This document shows positions 45,000 through 53,009 of a stretch of DNA of 64,000 bases, one piece after another. Source of the stretch: Mycolicibacterium moriokaense (lineage in GTDB: Bacteria > Actinomycetota > Actinomycetes > Mycobacteriales > Mycobacteriaceae). The position numbers and the translations under genes are program-made. Numbering within the stretch: position 1 is the first letter of the stretch; each line of letters opens with the position of its first letter. The stretch spans positions 1 to 64,000 of the forward strand of contig NZ_QJJU01000012.1 in NCBI RefSeq assembly GCF_003201655.1, read 5' to 3'. Under the pieces are notes generated by a model. That model made no database searches. It was not told the origin of the DNA and saw only the letters and a program-made list of their open reading frames with translations.

Positions 45000-46148
45000 A
45001 TGCAGGCGCCAGAGCTACTTGGTGGCCGCTATGAACTGCGGGGCACCCTGGGGCGCGGCGGCATGGCAGAGGTCCGCGACGGCTGGGATATCCGCCTCGA
45101 CCGTCCGGTCGCGGTCAAGCTGCTGCACCCGGTGTTCATCACAGAGCCCGACAACCGGATGCGCTTCGAGGTCGAGGCGCGCGCGGCCGCGGCGCTCAAC
45201 CATCCGCACATCGTGTCCGTCCACGACAGCGGGGAGCACGCAGGAACGCCCTACATCGTCATGGAGCGATTGTCCGGGCGGACGCTGGCCGATGCCATCG
45301 CGCGGGGACCGTTGCCGCAGCCGCAGGTGCGGTCGATCCTGGACGACGTGCTGTCGGCGCTTGCCGCGGCCCACGCGGCAGGCATCCTGCATCGCGATAT
45401 CAAGCCGGCGAACATCTTGTTCTCGGCGTTGGGTGATGCGAAGGTGGCCGACTTCGGCATCGCAAAGAGCGCAGGATCCGCCAACACGCTGACGGGCCAG
45501 ATCGTCGGCACCATGGCGTATTTGTCCGCCGACCGGATCGCTGGCGGGCCGGCGTCCGTTGCCGACGACCTGTATGCGGTCGGGGTCGTGGGCTACGAAG
45601 CGTTGACCGGGCGCCGGGCCTTCCCGCAGGAGAACCTGGCCGAGTTGGCCCGCGCCGTCTCCGAGGACACGCCCACGCCGCTGGCCGCGCTGCGTCCCGA
45701 CGTCGACCAGGCGCTGGCGGTGGCGATCGATCGCGCGATGGCCCGCGAGCCGGGGTGGCGTTTCGGCAGCGCCGATGAAATGAGGGCAGCGTTGGCCGGC
45801 GGGGTCGGGCAAGTCATGCGTCCGCCGACGCGGGTGCTGGCGGCCCCGCTGCCGGAGCCGACGACGATGGTGGTGCCCGCGCGTCGTAAGCGGTCGCGAT
45901 GGTGGCTCCTCGCGGCCGGGGTGATCGCGGTGCTCGTGGCTGCGATCGCATTCATCGTCGATTCGGCGTCGCGTACGGCCGTGCCCGAGCCCGTCACCAC
46001 CAGCACTACGGTGGCCCCGCCCCCGACGACGTCGGTGCTGCCGGCAACCACGACGCCGGTGCTCGTGGAGGAACCGCCGCCCCCAAAGAAGCGTGGCGAG
46101 AACGGAAACGGCAACGGCCACAAGAAGGGTGGCCACGGCGGCGACTGA
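45000..46148 (+). CDS. Membrane-anchored Ser/Thr protein kinase (Pkn type)
   Basis: A 382-aa Hanks-type kinase. ATP loop GRGGMAEV at 18-25, Lys40 in VAVK, catalytic HRDIKPAN at 131-138 and DFG at 151-153; the activation segment has NTLTGQIVGTMAYLSADRI, with the usual APE-like triplet altered. One membrane helix (about 300-320) precedes a short extracellular tail of Thr/Pro repeats and a Gly/Asn/Lys/His-rich end (RGENGNGNGHKKGGHGGD), with no PASTA or other sensor domain. Ligand sensing is therefore unclear; substrates unknown. Confidence 0.92.
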   Translation: MQAPELLGGRYELRGTLGRGGMAEVRDGWDIRLDRPVAVKLLHPVFITEPDNRMRFEVEARAAAALNHPHIVSVHDSGEHAGTPYIVMERLSGRTLADAIARGPLPQPQVRSILDDVLSALAAAHAAGILHRDIKPANILFSALGDAKVADFGIAKSAGSANTLTGQIVGTMAYLSADRIAGGPASVADDLYAVGVVGYEALTGRRAFPQENLAELARAVSEDTPTPLAALRPDVDQALAVAIDRAMAREPGWRFGSADEMRAALAGGVGQVMRPPTRVLAAPLPEPTTMVVPARRKRSRWWLLAAGVIAVLVAAIAFIVDSASRTAVPEPVTTSTTVAPPPTTSVLPATTTPVLVEEPPPPKKRGENGNGNGHKKGGHGGD

Positions 46149-46205
46149 CCTGCACGCACCAACTTGCCCTGTGCGTCCACAGAATCCGGTCCTAGCCTTG
46201 TTGCT

Positions 46206-46409
46206 ATGTCGTGGCGCAAGACTTACACCGGCTACAGCATCGGTTGTGCGGCCGTGTGGGCCGTGATTCTGGTCCTAGTCGCAGTCGCTTATCCCGACCG
46301 CCTGCACACCTTTCTGCTGGTGGCTGGCGGTTGGCTGATCGGCTGGATCTCGGCGACGATTGCCAGGTCGGTTTATCCGCCGCCCAAACCAAAGAACTCG
46401 GTGACGTAG
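46206..46409 (+). CDS. Small two-span membrane protein
   Basis: A 67-aa hydrophobic protein with two membrane segments (about 10-28, 36-54) linked by a short YPDRLHT loop, and a Pro/Lys-rich tail. ATG 46206 is the first start after the kinase gene. Unknown function; no family recognised, but the composition and signal-free start fit a genuine small membrane protein. Confidence 0.6.
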   Translation: MSWRKTYTGYSIGCAAVWAVILVLVAVAYPDRLHTFLLVAGGWLIGWISATIARSVYPPPKPKNSVT

Positions 46410-46580
46410 GGCTCAGCCCGCTAGACGTCACGACAGCGTCACGAATACGGTTCATCTCCGGCACCGCGCAGCGAGTCGTAGTCACACGCTGCCGCCGGCG
46501 TCTTACCGTACGAACCATGCAACCCGCCGCAGCCCACCGTGTGATAGCAACATGGAGCGTTAGCGTTCGCGCCGCACTAA

Positions 46581-46943
46581 GAAAACTCAAAACCGCGTTG
46601 CGTCCGAAGGCTGTCGACGCGAGGTGGCCGCGACATCCGCTGGCGGACTGACGCCCGCGTCTCCACGCGTCCGGACGAGCTCGGCGTACCCGAGGTGACT
46701 TGGCACTCGTTCCGCAAGACGGTCGCGGACCTGATCGGCGATGACGGGCTGTCCGCATGGGTCGGTGCCGACCAACTGGGGCACGCCAAGGTGTCCATGA
46801 CCCAAGACAAGTGCATGAGCGGCGGCCGGACGCACGCCGCGCTAGCCGAACTGCTCGACCGCACCATAAACGATCAACAAACGATGAGCCGTACTACGTT
46901 TTGGTGCCCCCACCAGGGCTCGAACCTGGGACCTGCGGATTAA
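46581..46943 (+). pseudogene. Tyrosine-recombinase (phage integrase) C-terminal remnant
   Basis: An open fragment without a start whose sequence matches the integrase C-terminal catalytic domain: PDELGVPEVTWHSFRKTVADLIGDDGL with the HxxR pair, then QLGHAKVSMTQDKCMSGGRTHAALAELLDRTI. The nucleophilic tyrosine position (normally DxYM or DRYV) is Cys, so it is catalytically dead. The frame runs into the complement of tRNA-Lys and stops inside it. The upstream 46410-46580 shows no gene. A mobile element once integrated at tRNA-Lys and was mostly lost. Confidence 0.8.
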
Positions 46944-46977
46944 AAGTCCGTAGCTCTACCAACTGAGCTATAGGGGC
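46905..46977 (-). tRNA. tRNA-Lys (anticodon TTT)
   Basis: Cloverleaf with acceptor GCCCCTA paired to TGGGGGC, anticodon loop CTTTTAA (anticodon TTT), T-loop GTTCGAGC, and a CCA end encoded at 46902-46904. The integrase remnant abuts its 3' end, making it the likely phage attachment site. Confidence 0.95.
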
Positions 46978-47100
46978 GCGGAGGATCAGGATACTGGGTT
47001 GCTCGGGCAGCTTCGTTTGAGGATTGGGGTCCCGGTAACCTAAGCTATCGAGGCTCCCAGCGTCATCGCGCTGCGAGTACCCCGGAGAGATTCGGATTGG

Positions 47101-47173
47101 GCCCCCATCGTCTAGTGGCCTAGGACGCCGCCCTTTCACGGCGGTAGCACGGGTTCGAATCCCGTTGGGGGTA
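47101..47173 (+). tRNA. tRNA-Glu (anticodon TTC)
   Basis: Acceptor GCCCCCA with TGGGGGT, anticodon stem CCGCC/GGCGG around CTTTCAC (TTC), T-arm GGGTTCGAATCCC. No encoded CCA. First of a three-tRNA plus-strand cluster divergent from tRNA-Lys. Confidence 0.96.
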
Positions 47174-47211
47174 CACGCAACGACCACCGCGGTGGGAGTA
47201 GCACACAGTAA

Positions 47212-47285
47212 GGCCCTGTGGCGCAGTTGGTTAGCGCGCCGCCCTGTCACGGCGGAGGTCGCGGGTTCGAGTCCCGTCAGGGTCG
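47212..47285 (+). tRNA. tRNA-Asp (anticodon GTC)
   Basis: Acceptor GGCCCTG with CAGGGTC, anticodon loop CTGTCAC (GTC), T-arm CGGGTTCGAGTCCCG. It lies 38 bp after tRNA-Glu. Confidence 0.96.
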
Positions 47286-47315
47286 CCACCACGGCGAGGC
47301 ACACCGATGCCTTCC

Positions 47316-47389
47316 GGCCAGGTAGCTCAGTTGGTACGAGCGTCCGCCTGAAAAGCGGAAGGTCGCCGGTTCGATCCCGGCCCTGGCCA
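47316..47389 (+). tRNA. tRNA-Phe (anticodon GAA)
   Basis: Acceptor GGCCAGG with CCTGGCC, anticodon loop CTGAAAA (GAA), T-arm CCGGTTCGATCCCGG, and CCA encoded at 47390-47392. A TetR gene begins 50 bp downstream. Confidence 0.96.
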
Positions 47390-47441
47390 CCAAGCAGTAT
47401 GCGCAGGTCGTTTTCGCACGTCGCAGTACGATGCCTGTGAC

Positions 47442-48035
47442 ATGAGAGGCGCTGACGAGGATAAGAGCAACTTCCGCCAACGTCTCCTTGATGCCCTCGA
47501 GGAGGGCATTGCCGAGGACGGGTATCCGCGCACGACGGTCGCCGATATCGTGCGGCGGGCGCGGACGTCGCGGCGCACCTTCTACGAACACTTCGAGAGC
47601 AGGGAAGCCTGCTTTGTCGCGCTTCTCACCGATGCGAACGCCGAGCAGGTCAGGCAGATATCGGCCGCCGTCGACGCGAACGCGCCGTGGCGAAGTCAGG
47701 TGCGGCAGGCGATCGAGGCGTGGATCTCGTCAGGAGAATCCCGGTCCTCGCTGATGCTGAGCTGGATCCGCGACGTGCCGTCACTGGGCGACGCCGCGCG
47801 CGGGCTACAGCGCGATGCGATGGAGAATTTCATCGAGATGGTTCGGACGTTGGGCGACAACACCGAATTCCGCGCCGCGGGCGTCGGTCCATTCTCGCGG
47901 CAACGCATCATCATGCTGCTTGGTGGATTGCAGGAACTCACCGCGATCACCGTCGAGGAGGGCGGCCGGATGAGCGACGTCACCGAGGAAGCCGTGGACG
48001 GGTCGATTGCGCTGCTTGCTCCGCGCGTCCACTAG
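47442..48035 (+). CDS. TetR family transcriptional regulator
   Basis: A 197-aa TetR regulator with helix-turn-helix TTVADIVRRARTSRRTFYEHFESREACFVALL at about residues 31-62 and a helical ligand domain. It follows the tRNA cluster and converges on the ferredoxin-monooxygenase pair with a 4-bp overlap, so it is a candidate regulator of that catabolic region; its operator is not evident. Confidence 0.85.
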   Translation: MRGADEDKSNFRQRLLDALEEGIAEDGYPRTTVADIVRRARTSRRTFYEHFESREACFVALLTDANAEQVRQISAAVDANAPWRSQVRQAIEAWISSGESRSSLMLSWIRDVPSLGDAARGLQRDAMENFIEMVRTLGDNTEFRAAGVGPFSRQRIIMLLGGLQELTAITVEEGGRMSDVTEEAVDGSIALLAPRVH

Positions 48036-48220
48036 CCGGCGACTGTGATCGCCTGAGTCGGGCATGAGTCGGCGGCATCCTGAGCCGCCTGCAGCTGCTC
48101 GTCATCGAGCTCGGTACTGACGGCCAGCCGGGCATCGTCATCGAGGCTGAACACATCGGGCGCCAAGCCAGTGCACAAACCGGATAGGGCACAACGGCTT
48201 TCGTCCCACTCGACGCGCAT
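48032..48220 (-). CDS. 3Fe-4S-type ferredoxin
   Basis: A 62-aa ferredoxin of the P450-partner group. The cysteine pattern RCALSGLCTGLAPDVF with a later SCPTQAI gives three conserved cysteines, and ALSGL replaces the fourth, as in [3Fe-4S] ferredoxins. It probably passes electrons to the two P450s encoded nearby. ATG 48220 overlaps the monooxygenase stop by one base, so the two are coupled on one transcript. Confidence 0.9.
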   Translation of the reverse strand: MRVEWDESRCALSGLCTGLAPDVFSLDDDARLAVSTELDDEQLQAAQDAADSCPTQAITVAG

Positions 48221-49716
48221 TACGCGATGCTCCTCGCCCGATCGTCCGTGACAGATACGGCCGCAGTGAACCCGACACCATCGTCGATGGGGCCGCGGCG
48301 CAGTAAGCGGACGTCCTTGACGTAGTTCTGATGCAGCCGCCATGGTGCGTGCTCGCCCTGCTTGGGCAGCTCGTCGAGGCTGCGCGTCACATATCCGGAT
48401 GCCAGGTCCAGGAACGGGTTGGTCGCGGTCGCGCCTGCAGCGTCGGGCGTCACCGCCGAATAGCCATCGGCGTCCATGTGCTTGAGCAGCCGGCACACAT
48501 ACTCGGCCACCAAGTCGGCCTTCAGCGTCCACGACGCGTTCGTATAGCCGATCGTCCACGCGAAGTTCGGCACGCCGGAAAGCATCATGCCCTTGTAGGA
48601 CACCGTCTTTGACAGTTCCACCGGGTGCCCGTCGACCTCGAGCTGCATCCCGCCGATGGCGAGCAGGTTCAGGCCGGTGGCGCTGACGACGATGTCGGCT
48701 TCCAACTCTGCGCCCGACTCCAGCCGGATGCCGGACTCTGTGAAGGTGTCGATGTGGTCGGTGACGACCGACGCACGGCCGTCGCGGATGGCCGTGAACA
48801 GATCGCCGTCGGGAATCAGGCACATCCGCTGGTCCCACGGGTTGTACGACGGCGCGAAATGGGTGTCGACGGCGTAGCCCTCGGGCAGCTGCTTGACCGC
48901 GGCCTTGCGGAGCATCGACTTCATCATCTGGGGGCGGCGGCGACTCAGGTTGAAGATCGCGATCGCCTGTAATGCGTTCTTCCACCGCACGATTGCGTAG
49001 GCAAGCTTCTGCGGCAGCCGCGCCCGCAGCCGATCGGCGATCGCATCACTCGCGGGCCGCGATGCGACATAGGTCGGCGAGCGCTGCAGCATCGTCACGT
49101 GTGCGGCCGATTCGGCCAGCGAGGGCACCAGCGTCACCGCGGTGGCGCCACTGCCGATGACCACCACTCGCTTGCCGCGGTAGTCGAGATCCTCCGGCCA
49201 GTGTTGCGGGTGGATCACCGGCCCGCGAAAGTGTTCAACGCCAGGAAATTCCGGGCTGAAACCCTCGTCGTAGCGGTAGTAGCCGGTGCAGACGTACAGA
49301 AACGAGCAGCTGATCGTGACAAGCTCGTCGGTATCGGTGCGGTGTACCTGCACGGTCCAGCTGGCTTCGTCGCTGTCCCAGTTGGCATTCGCCACACGGT
49401 GATTCAGCCGAATGAGCCGCTGCACGTCGAACTCCTCGGCGGTGTCGTGGATGTAGCGCAGAATGCTTGGGCCGTCCGCGATCGCCTTTGCATCGGTCCA
49501 CGGCCGGAACCGGTAGCCGAGGGTGAACATGTCGGAGTCCGATCGGATGCCCGGGTAGCGGAACAGGTCCCAGGTGCCGCCGACGGCGTCGCGGGCTTCG
49601 AGGATGACCACCGACTTGTCCGGGCACTCCTGGCGCAGCTGGCACGCGGCGCCGACGCCGGACAATCCCGCCCCGACGATCAGGACGTCGGTGTATTCGA
49701 TCGGCTCACTCGTCAT
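48220..49716 (-). CDS. Flavin monooxygenase, Baeyer-Villiger type
   Basis: A 498-aa FAD/NADPH-dependent monooxygenase. FAD-binding GAGLSGVGAA at 15-24, the Baeyer-Villiger fingerprint FRGPVIHPQHW (FxGxxxHxxxW, residues 163-173) and a second NADPH-binding GSGATA at 188-193 are all intact. It should insert oxygen next to a ketone to give an ester or lactone. Its partner alpha/beta-hydrolase, SDR and P450s lie across the divergent promoter, an arrangement typical of ketone or terpenoid breakdown. EthA-like activation of prodrugs is also possible. Confidence 0.92.
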   Translation of the reverse strand: MTSEPIEYTDVLIVGAGLSGVGAACQLRQECPDKSVVILEARDAVGGTWDLFRYPGIRSDSDMFTLGYRFRPWTDAKAIADGPSILRYIHDTAEEFDVQRLIRLNHRVANANWDSDEASWTVQVHRTDTDELVTISCSFLYVCTGYYRYDEGFSPEFPGVEHFRGPVIHPQHWPEDLDYRGKRVVVIGSGATAVTLVPSLAESAAHVTMLQRSPTYVASRPASDAIADRLRARLPQKLAYAIVRWKNALQAIAIFNLSRRRPQMMKSMLRKAAVKQLPEGYAVDTHFAPSYNPWDQRMCLIPDGDLFTAIRDGRASVVTDHIDTFTESGIRLESGAELEADIVVSATGLNLLAIGGMQLEVDGHPVELSKTVSYKGMMLSGVPNFAWTIGYTNASWTLKADLVAEYVCRLLKHMDADGYSAVTPDAAGATATNPFLDLASGYVTRSLDELPKQGEHAPWRLHQNYVKDVRLLRRGPIDDGVGFTAAVSVTDDRARSIA

Positions 49717-49744
49717 TGGGCGGCACCTCTCGTCAGGCCAGCTG

Positions 49745-49857
49745 GTACGGCCAAGTACCAGTGTCGGTACCAGACGGTACCACTATTGGACGCGTGTGGA
49801 AAGGGGGCTTGTCAACTTCGGTACTAAGGCGTACCGTGGCTCGGTACCTTGGAGTAC
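49745..49857. promoter_or_regulatory. Array of four GTAC-N6-GTAC palindromes
   Basis: The divergent promoter between the Baeyer-Villiger enzyme and the first P450 holds GTAC-N6-GTAC at 49745-49758, 49767-49780, 49821-49834 and 49844-49857. Flanks extend them to GGTAC...GTACC in most cases. They form two pairs with 22- and 23-bp steps, about two DNA turns, so protein dimers could bind side by side and control both directions. Confidence 0.85.
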
Positions 49858-49876
49858 CAGCACGGAGGGTGACGAT

Positions 49877-51232
49877 ATGGCTGTGGCGACTACGGACCCG
49901 GTGAGACTGCCTCCCGCGCCGCGGATACCGAAGCTCCTGCAGGGCGTTGGCTTTGTCGCCGCCCGAGAGAAATCGGTTGCCGCGCTTGCCAAGCGATACG
50001 GGTCGGCGTTCACGCTGCGGCTGCCGATCTTCGGCGACACCGTCGTGGTCAGCGATCCCGTGTTGATCAAGGATCTGTTCACCACAAACACCGATCTCAT
50101 TGCCAGGGCGGGCGTGCTCGGTGAGATGTTCGGTCCCGGCTCTACATTCAGCCTCGATGGCACCGAGCACCGCGAACGCCGCAAGCTTCTCGTCCCGCCG
50201 TTGCACGGCAAGCGGATGGTCTCCTACGAGGCGATCGTCGAAGAAGAGGTGTTGCGCGAGACTGCGTCGTGGCCCGAAGGCAGGGAATTCGAGACCATGC
50301 CGTCGATGATGCGCATAACCCTCAACGCGATCCTGCGGACGGTGTTCGGCGCCGAGGGTGCAGCGCTCGACGAACTGCGAGAGCTGCTGCCGCCCATGGT
50401 GCTGAATGCATCCCGACTGGCCGTGATGCCTCCGATCGTGCGCCGGGACTTCGGCGCGTGGAGCCCTGGCGGGAAGCTGACGTCGTATCGCCAGCGCTAC
50501 GACGACATCATCGTGCGGCTGATCTCCGACATCCGAAACGACCCGAAGTTCGACGACCGCAACGATGTCCTCTCGCTGATGCTGCAGGCACGTTATGAGG
50601 ACGGGTCACCGATTTCCGACGATCATGTCGCAGACGAGCTGCTGACCCTACTGGCCGCCGGCCATGAAACGACTGCGACGACGCTGGCGTGGACGGTCGA
50701 GCGGCTGCGCCGCCACCCGCGGTTGCTCGCGCGATTAACCGCCGAGGTCGACGCCGGAGGCTCCGAGCTGGTGCAGGCCACGATCTGGGAGGTGCAGCGC
50801 GCCCGCCCGGTGATCAACGGCACCGCTCGGATGACAAAGACCCGGATTCGGCTGGGGGAGTGGGTCATTCCGGAGCGCCACGCCGTTCTTGCCAGCATCT
50901 CGCTGGCGCACGCCTATGAGGACAGCTTCGCTGACGCCAAGGCCTTCAATCCCGACCGATTCGTCGGCAACCCGCCGGACAACTACGCGTGGATTCCCTA
51001 CGGCGGCGGCGTCCGCCGCTGCATCGGTGCGGCGTTCGCCAACATGGAGATGAACGTCACGCTGCGAACGCTGCTGCGTGAATTCGACTTCGGCACCACC
51101 TACGCCCCCGGCGAACGCCTGCACTCGCGTGGAGTCGCGACGGCGCCCGCGCATGGCGGCCGCGCTGTGGTGTATCGGCGAACGGCGAAGCGCTCATCGA
51201 CCGCGGGCCAGACGCAGCGAGCCTCGGCATGA
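49877..51232 (+). CDS. Cytochrome P450 (CYP138-like)
   Basis: A 451-aa P450. Oxygen-binding AGHETT at 261-266, the ExxR motif EVQR at 305-308, and the heme loop YGGGVRRCIG with ligand Cys382. The LHGKRMVSYE helix-C segment is the CYP138/class-II-like mycobacterial type. It is first of the plus-strand operon P450-hydrolase-SDR-P450-oxidoreductase. ATG 49877 follows the fourth operator palindrome. It likely hydroxylates a hydrophobic substrate using the neighbouring ferredoxin. Confidence 0.93.
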   Translation: MAVATTDPVRLPPAPRIPKLLQGVGFVAAREKSVAALAKRYGSAFTLRLPIFGDTVVVSDPVLIKDLFTTNTDLIARAGVLGEMFGPGSTFSLDGTEHRERRKLLVPPLHGKRMVSYEAIVEEEVLRETASWPEGREFETMPSMMRITLNAILRTVFGAEGAALDELRELLPPMVLNASRLAVMPPIVRRDFGAWSPGGKLTSYRQRYDDIIVRLISDIRNDPKFDDRNDVLSLMLQARYEDGSPISDDHVADELLTLLAAGHETTATTLAWTVERLRRHPRLLARLTAEVDAGGSELVQATIWEVQRARPVINGTARMTKTRIRLGEWVIPERHAVLASISLAHAYEDSFADAKAFNPDRFVGNPPDNYAWIPYGGGVRRCIGAAFANMEMNVTLRTLLREFDFGTTYAPGERLHSRGVATAPAHGGRAVVYRRTAKRSSTAGQTQRASA

Positions 51233-52140
51233 CCGCGCGCGAGGAGGTGCTCGTCGACGTCGGCCGCGGCATCGAACTGTGCTACGACCAGACCGGCGAC
51301 CCGGCCGACCCACCGATCCTGCTGATCGCCGGCCTCGGCCAGCAATTGCATTCATGGCCAAACGATTTCGTCGTAGCCCTGGCCGGACGTGGCTTCCGAG
51401 TGACACGGTTCGACAACAGGGACGCAGGCCGGGCGACCCACATGAGGTATCCGCCGCCGAACCCGGTGGCGATGTTCAGGGGCCGTAACCAGTACCACCT
51501 CGGCGACATGGCCCGCGACACCGTCGGGCTGCTCGACGCACTCGGCTACGTCGATGCGCACCTGGTCGGCATCTCGATGGGCGGAATGATCGCCCAGACC
51601 GTCGCCGCGCACCACCCTGGCAGGGTTCGTACGCTGACGTCAATCATGTCGACCACAGGCGCGCCAAGTCTTGGCCGTCCGGCGATGTCGACCTGGCGAC
51701 GGATGCTGACGTCACGCCCGCCGCGCATGCGCGCCGAGGCGATGGACCGTGCCGCGAACATGTTCCGACACATCGGTTCCCACGGCTTCCCGTACGACGA
51801 GCACGCGGTGCGCGAGTACGCGGGCATCGCGTGGGACCGTGACCCCAGCCCAGCGGGCATCGCCCGGCAGCTCGCAGGCATCTTCGCGTCTGGGGATCGC
51901 ACCGCAGAACTCGGCGACATCGATGTTCCGACTCTCGTCATCCACGGCGACCGCGACTGTATGGTGCATCCGACGGGAGGCTCGGCGACCGCGCGAGCGA
52001 TCCCCGGCGCCAGCCTGGAAACGATCATCGGCCTCGGCCACGACCTGCCCATCGGTGCGTGGGGCCGAATCATCGACCTCATCACCGAGCACGCCACATT
52101 CGCCCCCGTCACTCACACCGAACTCGAGGAGCACGCATGA
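51229..52140 (+). CDS. Alpha/beta-fold hydrolase
   Basis: A 303-aa hydrolase. Oxyanion region LLIAGLGQQLHSWP, nucleophile elbow GISMGG (Ser about 108), catalytic acid in VIHGDRDCMV, and His in GLGHDLP. The start overlaps the P450 stop by 4 bp. Its likely job is to cleave the ester or lactone made by the Baeyer-Villiger monooxygenase, by analogy with other such pairs; the substrate is unproven. Confidence 0.9.
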   Translation: MTAREEVLVDVGRGIELCYDQTGDPADPPILLIAGLGQQLHSWPNDFVVALAGRGFRVTRFDNRDAGRATHMRYPPPNPVAMFRGRNQYHLGDMARDTVGLLDALGYVDAHLVGISMGGMIAQTVAAHHPGRVRTLTSIMSTTGAPSLGRPAMSTWRRMLTSRPPRMRAEAMDRAANMFRHIGSHGFPYDEHAVREYAGIAWDRDPSPAGIARQLAGIFASGDRTAELGDIDVPTLVIHGDRDCMVHPTGGSATARAIPGASLETIIGLGHDLPIGAWGRIIDLITEHATFAPVTHTELEEHA

Positions 52141-53009
52141 GCAAAACCAAGCGCACGATCAGTGGCCGCACGGCCGTCATCACCGGCGCGGCGTCCGGCA
52201 TCGGCAGGGCCCTGGCGCAACGGCTTTCGGCGCACAGCTGCCCCGTCGCCATCGCCGACATCGACGAGAAGGGCCTCAAGGAAACCGAGGCCTCACTGCA
52301 CGGACCGGCTCTGCTGCGGGTGCTTGACGTGGCCGACGCCCAAGCGCAGCGTGACTTCGCAGCTGAGGTCCACGACTGGGCGCCGCGGCCGCTCGGCGCG
52401 GTGTTCAACAACGCAGGCGTCGCCACCTCCTCCAGCGTGCTGGACACCGTGCCGGAGGACGACGACTGGCTGTGGAACATCAACTTCCACGGCGTGGTCA
52501 ACGGCACCCGCGCGTTCCTGCCGTTCCTCGTCGAGCAGGACGAAGGAGCGATCGTCAACACGTCTAGCGTGTTCGGCCTGGTCGGCATGCCCAACCAAAG
52601 TGCTTACTGCTCGGCGAAATTCGCTGTCCGCGGCTTCACCGACTCGCTTCGCCAGGAGCTGCGCAATACCGGGGTGACCGCCATCAACGTGCACCCAGGC
52701 GGCATCAACACCAACATCGTGCGAAACGCCCGCTGGCGCAAGGATCCAGAGGGCCGTGGCCGCACCCAGGATCAGATGGTGCAGGAGTTCGCCGCTATCA
52801 CGCTGACGCAGCCGGACAAGGCCGCCGAGATCATCCACCGCGGAGTGGAACAGGGCAAGGCGCGCATCCTCGTCGGCCCCGACGCGTATCTGTTCGACAC
52901 CCTCGGTCGCCTTGCGCCGACGCGCTATTACGACCTGCTGGGACAACTTGAGTCGGTGCTGCGGCGACGCAGCCGGGCCAGCGCCGCAGCCGAAGTGACC
53001 GTGCCATGA
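52137..53009 (+). CDS. SDR family oxidoreductase
   Basis: A 290-aa classical SDR: GAASGIGRAL for cofactor, FNNAG, the NTSSVFGL serine and YCSAK as catalytic Tyr/Lys. Long C-terminal region (KAAEIIHRGVEQGKARILVGPDAYLFD) as in lipid or sterol dehydrogenases. Starts overlap the hydrolase stop by 4 bp and its own stop overlaps the next P450 by 4 bp. It could oxidise the hydroxyl added by a P450 to the ketone used by the monooxygenase. Confidence 0.9.
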   Translation: MSKTKRTISGRTAVITGAASGIGRALAQRLSAHSCPVAIADIDEKGLKETEASLHGPALLRVLDVADAQAQRDFAAEVHDWAPRPLGAVFNNAGVATSSSVLDTVPEDDDWLWNINFHGVVNGTRAFLPFLVEQDEGAIVNTSSVFGLVGMPNQSAYCSAKFAVRGFTDSLRQELRNTGVTAINVHPGGINTNIVRNARWRKDPEGRGRTQDQMVQEFAAITLTQPDKAAEIIHRGVEQGKARILVGPDAYLFDTLGRLAPTRYYDLLGQLESVLRRRSRASAAAEVTVP

